A DNA stretch of 64,000 bases from Turritopsis dohrnii (Eukaryota; Cnidaria; Hydrozoa; Anthoathecata; Oceaniidae). The stretch lies in contig BQMF02000161.1 in assembly GCA_027922465.2 (NCBI GenBank), positions 372,001-436,000 on the forward strand. Reading direction: 5' to 3'. Under the pieces are notes generated by a model, which did not search any database, was not told where the DNA came from, and worked only from the letters and a program-made list of their open reading frames with translations. Position numbers and translations under genes: made by a program. Position 1 is the first letter of the stretch; every line of letters begins with the position of its first letter. Of the stretch, positions 44,131 through 55,627 are shown piece by piece.

Positions 44131-44272
44131 GAGGCTACCTGAATGTGATGGTGCTTCTATTTGCACATGCTTTCCATCTATGGCTCCTACAACAGAGCCA
44201 CAGAACTTGCCTCAAGTTTTCTAAATCACTAGCAATCCTTTTCCAATGTCCTTCTGTTTTTGGTGCACTCAT
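44131..44272 (-). pseudogene. PIF/Harbinger transposase fragment
   Basis: On the minus strand, MSAPKTEGHWKRIASDLEN is followed, one frame over, by FCGSVVGAIDGKHVQIEAPS and HSGSL. The GAIDGKHV block carries the first catalytic Asp of HARBI1/PIF transposases. A frameshift separates the two parts and the rest is absent. Confidence 0.75.
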
Positions 44273-44294
44273 GTAAGTTTCAACCAAACAACTA

Positions 44295-44815
44295 CCTTAA
44301 GGGAAGAAATTTTTGCGGAAGAAATTTTTGCGGATGAAGACCTTGAAAGAAATTTTTTGCGGAAATAATTTTTGCGGATGCAACAAATTTAATAAAATCA
44401 AAGTCTACTTCCCATTAAGGAAAGGATCGTTTCTCAAAGTAAAAGTAACAGTACGAAGCGCTAAACCTGTGAAACCAAATGAAAAGGGGGTTGAAAAAGG
44501 AAAGAAGTCTTGGTTATCGAACATCTAAGGACTTATTTATTGCTTTTCGTCAATAACAACACAAGCAGCACCTGCACTTGAGACAGGTTTAGCGTTTCGT
44601 ACTGTTACTTTTACTTTGAGAAATGAGACGAGACTTGCAGTTTATGCAAAGCAAAGTGAAAAATCAATTCTTTACGGGTAAAAAATTTCAAAACTTTTGC
44701 GGAGTAGATTTTTGTGGATGAAAAATTTGAAAACTTTGCGGAATTTATTTTTGCGGATTTGAGGGAAAATTTCGCAGAAAAAAGTTTCTTCCGCAAACAA
44801 TTTCTTCCCTTAAGG
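44295..44815. mobile_element. Palindromic DNA transposon with TIRs
   Basis: It starts CCTTAAGGGAAGAAATTTTT and ends with the inverse (TTTCTTCCGC...CCCTTAAGG). Both ends are flanked by TA. Many copies of TTTTTGCGGA lie inside each arm. A further inner inverted repeat (about 44430-44472 against 44584-44629, containing TTTCTCAAAGTAAAAGTAAC) makes most of the element fold on itself. The short open frame at 44313-44528 lies across the arms and is not a conserved protein. Confidence 0.8.
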
Positions 44816-45082
44816 TATAAATGGCTGCACACTTATGATTTGACTGACAGTTTTACATCCCATTCGATAGAGATTTGACTTTCACCCGATGCTAAAAACC
44901 TGAGAGTCAGAGCAAATCTTTCAGATGGGGTCATTGCATTCCGAAAATTGATGTCTTACTATAATTGGACCTACAAGGCTTAGTAGATGTTAAGAATTAA
45001 GTGAGCACCCCATTTTCTCTTTCTTGAAATATCTTTCATTTTTTCAGTGAACACAAAGCATAAAGAAATACTCTAAAATATT

Positions 45083-45440
45083 TGAAGAAACTTTCGTGAG
45101 CTGAAAAACTCGTGAAATTTTTTGGATAAACTTTCGCGAATGAGGAAATCTTTTAAATAATTTAGAATATATAACTTTTAGGAAAGCAAGGATTTATTGT
45201 TGTAGAAAATTGACGAAAATTAGTTTCAGACATATTTGAATTTGCATTTGCTTAACAATTCTAATGTATAATACTAAATAGTTACAAAAACTGTTCATCA
45301 TCTAAATCATTAAAAACATCATCAAAAACGAATTGAAAAACTAGCAAAATTTTGTAAGATAAACTTTCGCGAATGAATGATTTCAATGTTCAAATTTCGC
45401 AAAAATTGCCAAAGTTTCTCTCACAAAAGTTTCTCCGAAT
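45083..45440. mobile_element. Possible TIR element with TTTCGCGAA motifs
   Basis: GAAACTTTCGTGAG on the left pairs with the inverse of GAAACTTTTGTGAG on the right. AACTTTCGCGAATGA occurs twice inside. Boundaries are uncertain and no target duplication was identified. Confidence 0.4.
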
Positions 45441-45872
45441 TAAGTAACATAACAGACTTGATGACGCTTCTCAAAATCCTATCGCAAATTAATTTCACGA
45501 TAGGTTATTTTTGTCAGTGCAAACCAGCCTTTAGATACTTTCAGATACAGTTTTTGATGCAAATTGAAAAGGACTGAAAAAAGATTCTAATAAATAGACA
45601 AACCTCTAAAAAGCCGAACACACACAAAATTAGAAAGGGTTTAATTGCCCCTATTTTAGCCTCACTATTATAGGTTTCCCCATAAATTATGATATCCCTT
45701 TTTAGTATGTCAATGTTCTGCTATTATTTTTTTTAGGCTATAGAAGACTTAACACATGACACTATGACACTATGACACATGACACATTTAACGATGTTGT
45801 TAAACAGTACTTTCATTTTAGTGAAGTGACAAAGTTTTCTGCTCATCATACAAGTTGAAATCTTTGGTAGAT

Positions 45873-46802
45873 ATGCTTACCATCAACAATAATGAGAATA
45901 AATCACATACAAAAGAAGTTCTTAAGAAGAACACCAGTGAGGTTAGTGGATATTAACTTGAGTAAAGGTTTTGTTCAGCTTTGTTTGACTACACTGATAC
46001 TTTGCTTCTTATGTAGCTTGTTACCGATGGAAACAATGAGTACACCTCAATAATCACACAAGGAAAGCAGGTTCAAATACCAAAGTGTATTTTAAAGGAC
46101 ATACCATATTTTGAAACCTTGTTTTCCGGACGATTTAATGTTGAACGAAATAGTGATGGTATGATAACAACGCAGGAGTTTGATCCAGTGTTGTTGAATG
46201 TGATATTGCGCTATTTAGAAGCAAAGAAGAAGTACATTCTATTTGCTTGCCTTCCTAAAGATAAGAGTTTTACTGAACTTTTGGAAATGTTTCGTTACCT
46301 TGCGCTGGATACAGTTATTGACACAAAACTAATGACAATCAAGGAGAAACTGTTATGTCCTCCGTCGATTGGCGTAACATCTCAGAGTGAATTGATTGAT
46401 TACTGTTTTGCTTTGTTTTATGCAAGGGGACAAATAGATTGGAAGCGATCTCAAACTATTCGAAACATGATTTATAATACTGTCACATACGTATTTCGAG
46501 ATGCTGCGAATTGTTTCAAACCACGAGCAAGGCATCATTTTAAAAACCTGGTCTTAAGCTGTGTTACCCTCTCGTACAATCAATATGTAAATGTCAGCAA
46601 ACTGGAAGTGACTGATAACTTGGACAATTCCGATTCTGAGTGCTCAGTTTCCTCCTGTGATCTTGATTCCTGTGATTCTGATGATCTGCTTGGAGTTTTT
46701 GTAATGGAATCGCTGCTCAGTTCACTTGATTTTGATGTTTACCCATACAAGTACTTTTATGATTCTGATTATTTCCTTGATTCAGACACTGGCTCTGATT
46801 GA
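45873..46802 (+). CDS. BTB/POZ-domain protein, divergent
   Basis: Two exons, 45873-45941 and 46017-46802, encode about 284 residues. Residues about 24-125 read as a BTB/POZ fold: YTSIITQGKQVQIPKCILKD, then IPYFETLFSGRF, EFDPVLLNVILRYLEA and LLEMFRYLALD. No Kelch, BACK, zinc finger or KCTD-specific extension was recognised. The last 50 residues are Ser/Asp-rich (DSDSECS-like, DSDYFLDSD) and probably disordered. BTB domains mediate oligomerisation or CUL3 binding, but the partner here is unknown. The second ATG (46119) inside exon 2 would cut off the start of the BTB fold, so the upstream exon is preferred. Confidence 0.7.
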
Positions 46803-47443
46803 TGCCTTGTAACGAAATGTCGAAAAATGTAAAGTTGATTTCCTTTCTTCGTTATCTGTTGTTATTGTTTTGTTGTGACTACTAGGTAATTATATGCTGA
46901 TGGTATTTTCTGTTAAATCACTATTTTTATTATATTTATATTTTGTTTGTATTTTCTCAAGTTATATATTTATTTTTGTTACATATTTGTTTAAGCTATG
47001 GTATTTTTTGGCTAAAAATCTTATTTTCATCAGGCATTTTGTTTAAAAAATTTACTGGAACATGGATATGGAATTTTTTATATTGTTTCTATTGACTTAG
47101 CTTTAAAGCATTAAAGTAACACTATTCAGAAAATGACGAAATTTGCCAGACATATTCATATTGCTCTTTTTGGTACAATAGATTCATTTGCACAAAATCT
47201 CCCCTGTTCTCTTCAAAACGTTTACAAAACCAGAGGTCCTCCAGCCTGCTTGATTTTGTCTTAAACCGGAACAGAGGACTGTAGTTGAGGTGTTCCATTG
47301 TATTTTAAAGTTATAACAAGAAAAAAGATCTAATATGCTTCAACCAAGATGTGGATAAATATAAATCCCTAATTTAATTTGAGTTTATATTCTAACATCT
47401 CTCCAACAGTTCACTACATTCTGCTTAATTTTCAGAAGTAGAT
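46803..47443. other. Intergenic between BTB gene and tectonic
   Basis: No gene was recognised. AT-rich sequence with 3' UTR character. Confidence 0.5.
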
Positions 47444-50400
47444 ATGTTTACATTGGGCTTATCACTGATGCTGGTTGTATCTCATTGGATGAGTAATCAC
47501 CATGTTAGCTGTCAATGTGAGTGTTCATCAAATCTTAATCTTCACAAAACACCTGTTCCAAATATGTATCCATTTGCATATTTACTTTTAAAATTGTGTA
47601 TTTTTCACAGCTGCTCTTAATGAAAATTATGTTTGATTTCATTGTAGCTTGCACATGCGATTTGGTTTCCAATGTTTGTGACTTAAACTGTTGTTGTGAC
47701 CCGCTATGTACAGATGCAGATAAATTATCATTCGAAAGATGCGATCATATTCATCAAAAGTATGGACCTCTTTTGTTGATCTCATTCCTGTTCACACATA
47801 CCAGAAAATTCTCTTATTTTGATTTAGTCGCATTGAGCAAGTGTGTGTGTCTGAAAGTATCTTGTTTTCATCCAATGGAAAATATGAAGCTGAAGGAACG
47901 GCCAGTGGTTTGTTTTGTATATTCCAGGACAACTGTAAGTCCTTTAACAAAAATCTCCTTGACAACGAAAATCTCCTTGTCTTTTTAATCAGAACTTAAT
48001 GTAAATTATTAAATTTCAACTAAAATGGTCAAACTTTTAAAACTTTTTTCTTTTTAAGATGAAGCTCGCCATTTCTACTCTGCCGTAACTGCTGCCAACA
48101 CACAATCTGAATTTAACAACTTAGCTGTGAAGTATCCGGCAAGTGCATATGAAACTGTGCTACCTCCACAACCCAACTATCAAGAATCGTTTAAGGTTTG
48201 ATTTTACTCCGTAAGATAACATAAGATCCTTATCAGGAAATGACCAAATGAAATGCAACAAGACATAAATCCAAAAAATTTGTTTGTGTATGTTTTATTT
48301 CATTTCGGTTTCCATTGTGAATACTGTGTGGTCTTGTTTAGGCTGGAGACCCACTGTTTGTACTTTTTGATGACAATAGACAAGGCTACATTTCTGTGCC
48401 CATTCCATTCATGAGTGGTCAGTGTGATGACCAAAATGCAGCCAGTGAGTTTATCCATCTTATGTTTTAACCATTATGATGCAAAAAAGAATCATAAACA
48501 ATATTTTGTGATGGTCTGCTTGAATGCAAAGTGTTGGATTGAAGTTGGATTTCCTTTATTTAGAATTTTTATTCAACAACAAAACCCAATGTTCTCGGCA
48601 AATATCCAATCTACCTTCACAGTGTAATTCCGAACGAAGCTGGATTGTATCCAGTTACGTGGAAGGCTTCAGAATAGCCCCTGTATGTAAAACCTACCAT
48701 AATGTACTTTGCAGTTTTGTAATTTCTGTAATTGCTCGTGGTTTTGATATGTATGCCAAGCAAAGAATATGTTTCTCTTATAATCCTTTTGTTTTGTTTT
48801 GTTTTTTTTTTTTGTAGTTTCCGTCATTTGTATTTGGTTTAACACGTTTTATTGAAGTAGCAAACACCTCCGTAAATGCAAGTGTTGAGATGGTCAATGT
48901 TAATGATTCAAGACTTATCTTACCAGTCGTGGTTTTGCCACTGAAATGTTTAAGTGATGGCGGCATTGCAGCAGACTGTCCTTTTGATAACCTCCCTACT
49001 CCAGTTTATGATGCGAGTACAGGTATTTGCAGCAATGTTGTTGTCGAAGTAAGTAAATAAGTCTGTGTTATTGTGCATCGTATACAAAGTCTTTCGTAAG
49101 AATTATTGTGTTGTGCTTTTGGCATTAGGTTGGTTATAATGTGAATTTCACAGTGAACCAGACAGTTGAACTATCTGGTGTTCAAGTGAACTTCGTTCTT
49201 GGAAGCATTCACAAAGATTCAGCTTATTTCCAACAAAAATTTTCTGCATCATTTATGGAGGTAAGCGGATATTTCTGCATTGTTTCTTTTGTTTTTATGA
49301 TTTAGTGATCAAAATTGTTACAGAAATGCTATAATTTTGTGTACTTTACATTCTTTGACAGAATTCTATTGGAAACATAACAAATACGACAGTCCTTCAA
49401 CGCAGTGGTAATCCTGGATACATCCTTGGTTATCCCTTAGTGTCTGGCAACTCCTTCATTGATTTTGCGACATCAAAGTGAGAGCTTCTTTGCTATACCA
49501 TAATCCTCTCCTTGGTTATCCCTTAGTGTCTTGCAACTCCTTCATTGATTTTGCGACATCAAAGTGAGAGCTTCTTTGCTATACCATAATCCTCAGTCAG
49601 TTGTTATATTTTGAAATTTGCTTTGGCACACATGGGCAATTTATAAGTACAGCAAATCAAAGAGAATCTGAGATGTCTCTATACGAAATGCAAAGACCCT
49701 AAAGGCTTATTAGTTTTCAACATAATGATCTCGGATCGTTTCTCTCCGACTGTTCGCTCGTGTGTCTTCGTCTTAGAACATTTATTGCAGTCAACCAAAG
49801 AGAACCCACATGGCTGTCAACAATCAAATCGACAGCTAGTGGCGTGTGTGAAACAACTTTACCAAGGTTGACAGTCCTGTTTGGGTATGATGTAAAAACT
49901 GGTTGCTTCATGAGGTTAGTTAGCACTTCATCACTGGTGTCTGATAGTAGTGATTAAGATCATAAAATGAATTTCTAGACATGTCACGAGTCAACAAACC
50001 ATTTCAACAAAGATTCTGGAAATGTTTTAGAATGATGATGCATAACCAATTGTGTTTGTTTTAGGATCCAAGATGTTCTGACAACAGATGAATGTCGAAA
50101 GCTTCAAGTTGACATTCTGAATTTATTGCTGGCAAACCTGCCGTCGCATATTGCAGCTTTTGGTAATTCCAACGGTGAGATTCTCGACGAATGGGTCAAA
50201 GTAATTAACGTCAAACCTACCTCTCAGGTAAAGCTCGTAGCGACCTACTTGTTAGGTGAATCTTTTTATCAGTCAGATTTACACGCTCTTACAAGCTCTT
50301 ACAAGCGAATGCATGTACATTTACCACTCCCATTTTGCTTCAGTATAACTCAGTTCCTTTATACATCTTACATATACCACAATCCAATGCTGTAAGACAC

Positions 50401-51113
50401 GCTTTGAGTTTGCTTTAAGCACTGCTCTGTTCGTGAAACCTGTTGTTTCGTTGAGATTCTTTTAATAATTTTTTTGTCATTGCGTTGTCATGGTAGTTGT
50501 ATGAATTACAGTAGTCTGGGTTTTATTTATTTATTTATTTTTTTTTTTTCTGGTGCACTTTTGTTGCATCCAGTGGTTTGATCCTCCAAAATAATGTAGC
50601 TAGCCGAGTAACACGGCATGTTTTGGTTGTAGACTGCAGTTTTGAACGGACAGTGTGAGAATCTTATCACTGATGTGACGTATGAAGTTCTTTACGCGAA
50701 CACTGGCTTCTTCAGTAATCCTCAACCTAAGGTATGTCGAAAAATCACTGCGAAGGAGCACATTTCTATAGAAATATACACATTATTTCAATAAAAATGC
50801 TCTTCATCGTAGCGCGTGTTCATCATTTTTTCCACTGGAACTGAAAGCTTCTTCTATGTTGAATCGAGAACAACGTTGACTCCTATGACATCTTTCGTTT
50901 CAGATTGTTGGATTTCAAGTGAAGTATGGAGAAGCGCGAAGCCTGTCACTTCTGTGTAATGGTGTCGTGTGTAAAACACCGAACACGCGCAAAGTGGAGA
51001 TTAGTCAATCAGTTGTCTTCGTCGATGTTTCATCTACTTCGCAAACAGAAGTTAAATCCAAACCGGAGTTTAAGTCGAAAGCCCCTAACGATTTCTTTTA
51101 TCCATTTCTGTAG
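47444..51113 (+). CDS. TCTN1: Tectonic (ciliary transition-zone protein), TCTN1-like
   Basis: Thirteen exons: 47444-47516, 47648-47759, 47828-47934, 48059-48195, 48342-48444, 48564-48682, 48818-49048, 49129-49260, 49362-49477, 49777-49914, 50065-50227, 50633-50731, 50904-51113. They join in frame to about 579 residues. A signal peptide (MFTLGLSLMLVVSHW) is followed by the tectonic signature CDLVSNVCDLNCCCDPLC. Further conserved blocks are RSGNPGYILGYPLVSG, TVLFGYDVKTGC, IAAFGNSNGEILDEWV and the family's C-terminal VVFVDVSS...NDFFYPFL. Tectonics form part of the transition-zone MKS module that gates the cilium and affects Hedgehog signalling. There is no C-terminal membrane helix, which favours TCTN1 over TCTN2/3, though invertebrates may have fewer paralogues. 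Exon 9 carries a duplicated donor (see 49424-49594). Confidence 0.93.
49424..49594 (+). repeat. 86-bp tandem duplication across a tectonic donor site
   Basis: Two adjacent copies (49424-49509 and 49510-49594) differ at about one position. Each holds the last 54 nt of exon 9 and its donor ACATCAAA|GTGAGA. Use of the first donor keeps the frame to exon 10. Reading on to the second meets an immediate in-frame TGA. Confidence 0.9.
50737..50839 (-). mobile_element. MITE family A, copy 7
   Basis: TCGAAAAATCACTGCGAAGG, TTTCTATAGAAATATACACA and ATAAAAATGCTCTTCATCG are intact. The ends are degraded. The copy abuts the exon 12 donor of tectonic, with only a few bases between the GTATGT and the element. 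Confidence 0.85.
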
Positions 51114-51152
51114 CATTTGATGGAACAGGTATACCATCAAATAATTGTTGTT

Positions 51153-51274
51153 CCCAGTGGGCAATATCGTCAAAAAGCCACTACGACGAAGAGCATTTTC
51201 ATTCAGTTTGTGGGTATATTTCTATAGAAATGCACTCCCTCGTTGTGATTTTGTAAGCTAATGTGCCGGCTGGG
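51153..51274 (+). mobile_element. MITE family A, copy 8
   Basis: A full-length copy, CCCAGTGGGCAATATCGTCA through ATGTGCCGGCTGGG, flanked by TT. It lies 40 bp after the tectonic stop, in the presumed 3' UTR. Confidence 0.9.
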
Positions 51275-54200
51275 TTCTTATTATTATTGGTTTTTCTTCG
51301 GGAATGTCCAAGTCCCTACATCCCTGACAACAAAAAATAAAATTCTGTTGTGATATTACTAGTAATAAATTACAATACACAACAACATGACTCAGCAAAT
51401 ATGATTCAGCAAATATGAAGTTATTTGGAAACCATGTTCACAAAGTGAGAGACAGATGGTAGAGTGAGAAGCACTAATTGGATCTTCAGAAATGATAATA
51501 CTGCAAGTTATAGACTTTAGTTTATTTGAAAATGTTTCAGTTTTTTTTTTACCGTTCTCCAACTAACTGGAAGATGTTTAAAAAGACGACTCCAAAAGCT
51601 TTTGTTGAATTTGCCACAGTAACTTCTTATTTTTAGTTCATTTGAGCTACCCGTGTCACACTTACTAGAATTAATAGTTTGATTTTAACTACAATAACCA
51701 TTTCGTTTGGTCATCCATCATGACAAATTCATTCCTTTTCTAAAAATTTTCTTAAAATTTGGTGATTCCCTAAAGGAAAGGTTTTTTCTAAGGGAATCTT
51801 TTTATTATTTATTTCATTTACTTTCACTTTTGTTTTGTTGGGTTTTTTTTTTTTTGTTTTTTCATGCGTTTTAGCATGAGGAAAAATTTTAAACAATTGA
51901 ATTAAATTTGTTCTGTGATAATTTGTTCGTATGTTTATTTAATTACAATGTACACAGGATCACATTTAAAAAACCATATTTGGATAAAAACGTCTTAAGC
52001 AGGTTTATTTGTGGATATTTGGTTTGAACGTGCTCAATGTTCGTCAATTCTTTTCCGATTATTCTTGTGACGTCTCCTTGTCGGATGAGTTTGTCAGCTT
52101 GTGGTGTGTCCTTATATCATTTTTCTCGACTTGTCGGCATTTTAAGTGTGATAGCCGTCTATTTTGAAATTCTGTCATTATTTTATGTTATCAGTGGAAT
52201 GGCATGACTTGATAACCGATCTGTAAACGTTTTATTACAAAATAACTTTTTTAATTAGCTTTGTGTGGCAATACCCTCTGTGTAAGCAAGTATAAGAAAC
52301 AACATGTTTTCTTCTATTCACTCTCTCTATTTCGCAATGTCGCCATATTTTCACAGCTTTGTGGTAACGTACGACAAACTAATTCGCCTCGCATTATATT
52401 GCATCCGCCAGTTTGCTTGAAAATGTTTCTCGTTTTTTTAACGTATGTTTCCTCGTGTGGTTTCCAAGATGTTGTTTTGAAATGAAGTTCATCTGTTCAG
52501 TATATTCACTTATTTATCTTTTGTCGCTGAAATGTATCTGCTGATTTGACAGAAATTTCCGCGCGTACGTAAACTAGGCCGATTTCCGCGTTCATATCTT
52601 GTGTTTGTATCTCTTTGCATCAAACTTCCAGTTTGCCAAATATGACGTCACTTGTGAAGAAATGACGTTTTGTTTACCCCGTCACAAAACAATTGTCAAC
52701 ACTAGTCTGTTATTACTGGCCTGTTTTGATGTTTTTCCATCTGTTGTATTCTTCTCATATAGACTGGTTTCCACAACCTCTCTCATGCTAATAGTGTGTG
52801 CGCACCTGATCAATTACAATGAAATGTTAAAATCCTTTAGTTGACCTATAGGAACCGTCATAGGGAACGTCCTGCTGTGCCGATGGTGACGACGACATCT
52901 TGACATGACGTTAAGTCGCCTGCAGAACAAACCAATGTCAGTATAGTTGTCGTCGGTAATTATTTGTACATATGGCGGATATCAAGATCGAGCTATTTTT
53001 GGTCTTATCTCGCAATAGAAGATAACGATCTGGTTTCCATCAGTGATACTAATCGTCTCGATATCTCCATATCTCTATTCTTCTGTTTCATGTAGAAACC
53101 AGCTTTCTTGCTTGTTTTGTTACACAATGTTTGTGATATGATCGTTAGATGTGACATGTTCAGATAACTTTTGGGGGAGAGAAAAACAGTTTGACAAGAA
53201 GGCTTGAGGAATAACGTCCTCGTTGTCCATTCAATGAAAGGAATTCATATCTCCACTCCGAAGATGGTTTTTAAGCAGAAAATTCTTCATGGTATGATAT
53301 ATATTCATCGTCCTTATAGAAACACCTGACGTGTCAACGTTTTTTTGTGTGTGTGTGTGTCGCCAATAATCATAATGTTGTTAGTATCCATTTTGTTGTT
53401 GGAGGATTTTGGAGAGGAATTCAAATGTTCTTATGTGAAACGATCACGAATTAGACGTTCACAGTTTCAACAGTAGAGAATGAAATTCTGTATTCACATA
53501 TATTTGAAGACGAGCAATGTTTTTCCAATGCAATTTTTCTGTTTTGTTTTGTATTTTCATCATTTTTTCAGTTTTTTTCGTTGTTTTTCTCGTCATCTGT
53601 CACATTTGTGTAATGTCGATCTTAGTGTGGAAACATTGTGTATATCTCTTTTGCAGACCACCTGTTAAAAATAGCATTTGAGATATTGGTTGCTGGAAAA
53701 CTCATGAGTCATCTAACATATAAAGCTTCACTCACGTAACGTGAAGACCCTTCAAAGAGTGGTCTACATACATTGTTGAACTTGAAACATAACTGAAACA
53801 TGATTGTGTAGCTGACGTTTTTTTTTTGTTTTTTTTGTTGTTTTTTTTTACTGCACATACGTCTTTTTGTTTGAGTTGACCGTTTTTATTACGAGAAGGT
53901 TACATCGACCAGCTTTCTTGAAATTGGATGGACGCCAACGCGAAATTCTTAATGGTAGTTATACGAGCATGAGGAATGGTGCTATTAGCAATCATTTCAG
54001 TACTGATGATTAGGTCTGTGGTCAAAATGGTCGTTCGCGTGAACAGCGTTCGGTTTTGTATTTCGGTATAAGCTGATTTTGTTACAGTTTAGCTTTGCTT
54101 ATCAGTTAATTTTGTAAGGAAATCTTTCTTCATGAATTCATCAGTTGCTATTCTTACGTACATTAAAAAACGTCACATCTCCCTCCACATCAGAGGTTCA

Positions 54201-55130
54201 TAAGAACATGAGGAGCATTTTTATTGAAGTAGCGTGTATATTTCTATTGAAATGCACTCCTTCGCATTGGTTTTTGAACAAATTTGCCCACTGGGTTTCA
54301 ATGTTATTTTTCGTCTCTTTTCATTATCAAATTCTTTGATGTTTTGTTTTGTTTTATAGATTTCTTTTATACAATGTTTATGTAATGAGTCATTAAAACG
54401 AAAACGACCTTTCTACCAATCAATTCTCTTCTTAAGTTTTTTTCTTTCTTTTCATCTTTGTTTTTTCTTTGTGATTGTTTGTTTTGAAGAAGAAGAAAAA
54501 CAACTGTTGGAAGTCGATCGAGTTGATAAATATTCCGGAGGTTGTCAGTACATTTTTAATTTCTGTTGATTAGCATTTTAGTTATTAACTGTCACCAATT
54601 AGAAGCAACAAAAGCGATTATCTCTGTTTTTATTAGCTTCCACTTCTGTTGAAAGAAAGCTAAAATGCAGGGGGGAGAAATTTTGATATTTCTAATGTTT
54701 TTCCAAACTGATTTTTGTTTGTTTTGCCCCCCGTTTTCTGCGAAGTAGTTACCTGCGATGCTGTTCTTTCTTTGTTGTGATATAAGAACTAACGATTTTT
54801 TGGTTTTGCGAATGTTTTCACTGGCTATGAGATAAAATGTTGACAACAGTGGCCTGCTATACAGTGAATGGTAAATCGCATAGCCTCGTTTTAATGTTTA
54901 ATTTCTCGGTATTTGTCGCTTATCCCCCAAGGTTAGGGTTAAGTTGCTTTTTTTTTTTTTTTTTTTTTTTGTGGTGGGTGAGGGGATAACCGACAAGTAG
55001 AGTGTAACAACTTCTCTGAAAATCGATTGATTGTTATGAACTGTGAGCGTATCTTACTTATTAGTCTCCCTTCTGCTTAGGTTTGAGAACTAAGCCTAAA
55101 CAGATATATAATGGTTACGGTTTTGTTTAG
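51275..55130. other. Mostly gene-free stretch
   Basis: No conserved protein was recognised. It holds MITE copy 9, poly-T tracts (54948-54970 and near 53820), a short GTGTGT run near 53347, and a possible small exon at 54490-54540 that could splice to 55131. Part of it may be an intron or UTR of that gene. Confidence 0.45.
54205..54295 (+). mobile_element. MITE family A, copy 9 (left end missing)
   Basis: GAGGAGCATTTTTATTGAAG, GAAATGCACTCCTTCGCATT and the intact right end AAATTTGCCCACTGGG. About 30 bp of the left end is lost. Confidence 0.85.
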
Positions 55131-55627
55131 GTGATCGCCATGCGCCAACCCACCATGATCACGTGATTTTGCCGAAACAAGTAACGGATGATTTTTACGC
55201 GACTTTAACTCAATGTTACGAAGAACTTTTCCAAGTGTCTTTATCGCCAAAATATGTACAAAAATATGAATCAAGCAGATTTGACCTATTAATAGATGAT
55301 AAGTCGTTACCAAAAGATCACATGACAACTTCTAAAGCCGCCAATGAGGTTTTACGTCATACGTCATCTGACGTCAGTGACGTGGTGTGCCGTCGTAAAA
55401 ATGTTGTAAAAGACTTAAATCAAAGACTATCGTTAGATCTCTCTCAACTTGACATAGACTGGAATAATAGCAGTCTGCTGAATTCCACGCTTGCCGTAAA
55501 ATATTCGGACAGTTCGGACAAGCGAAGATGTAAAACGACGGACGATTTGATGTTTAAGGAGAAATCTAACCTCGGGAAATGGTTACCAGGTCGCAGAAAA
55601 GTTTATAAAGTAACAGAGGGCTGGTAA
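55131..55627 (+). CDS. Orphan 3'-terminal exon, unrecognised protein
   Basis: A 165-codon open frame follows a good acceptor (TTTTGTTTAG|) and ends with TAA at 55627. It begins in mid-codon (frame ...DRHAPTHHDHVILPKQ), so an upstream exon is expected. A 51-nt candidate at 54490-54540 (EEEKQLLEVDRVDKYSG) has the matching phase but a weak donor (GTTGTC). The protein is hydrophilic, with FYATLTQCYEELFQVSLSP near the start, a Ser/Asp-rich middle (LSLDLSQLDIDWNNSSLLN) and a basic end (KWLPGRRKVYKV). I do not recognise a domain. Codon composition and length make a true exon likelier than chance, but no function can be given. Confidence 0.45.

Noticed and set aside
44313..44528. 71-codon basic frame
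   Set aside because: It lies across the arms of a palindromic transposon and reflects the TTTTTGCGGA repeats.
51275..55130. Several plus-strand frames of 60-80 codons
   Set aside because: Phe/Ser/Val-rich frames typical of T-rich DNA; none shows conserved motifs or joins by splice sites to the exon at 55131 except the weak 54490-54540 candidate.
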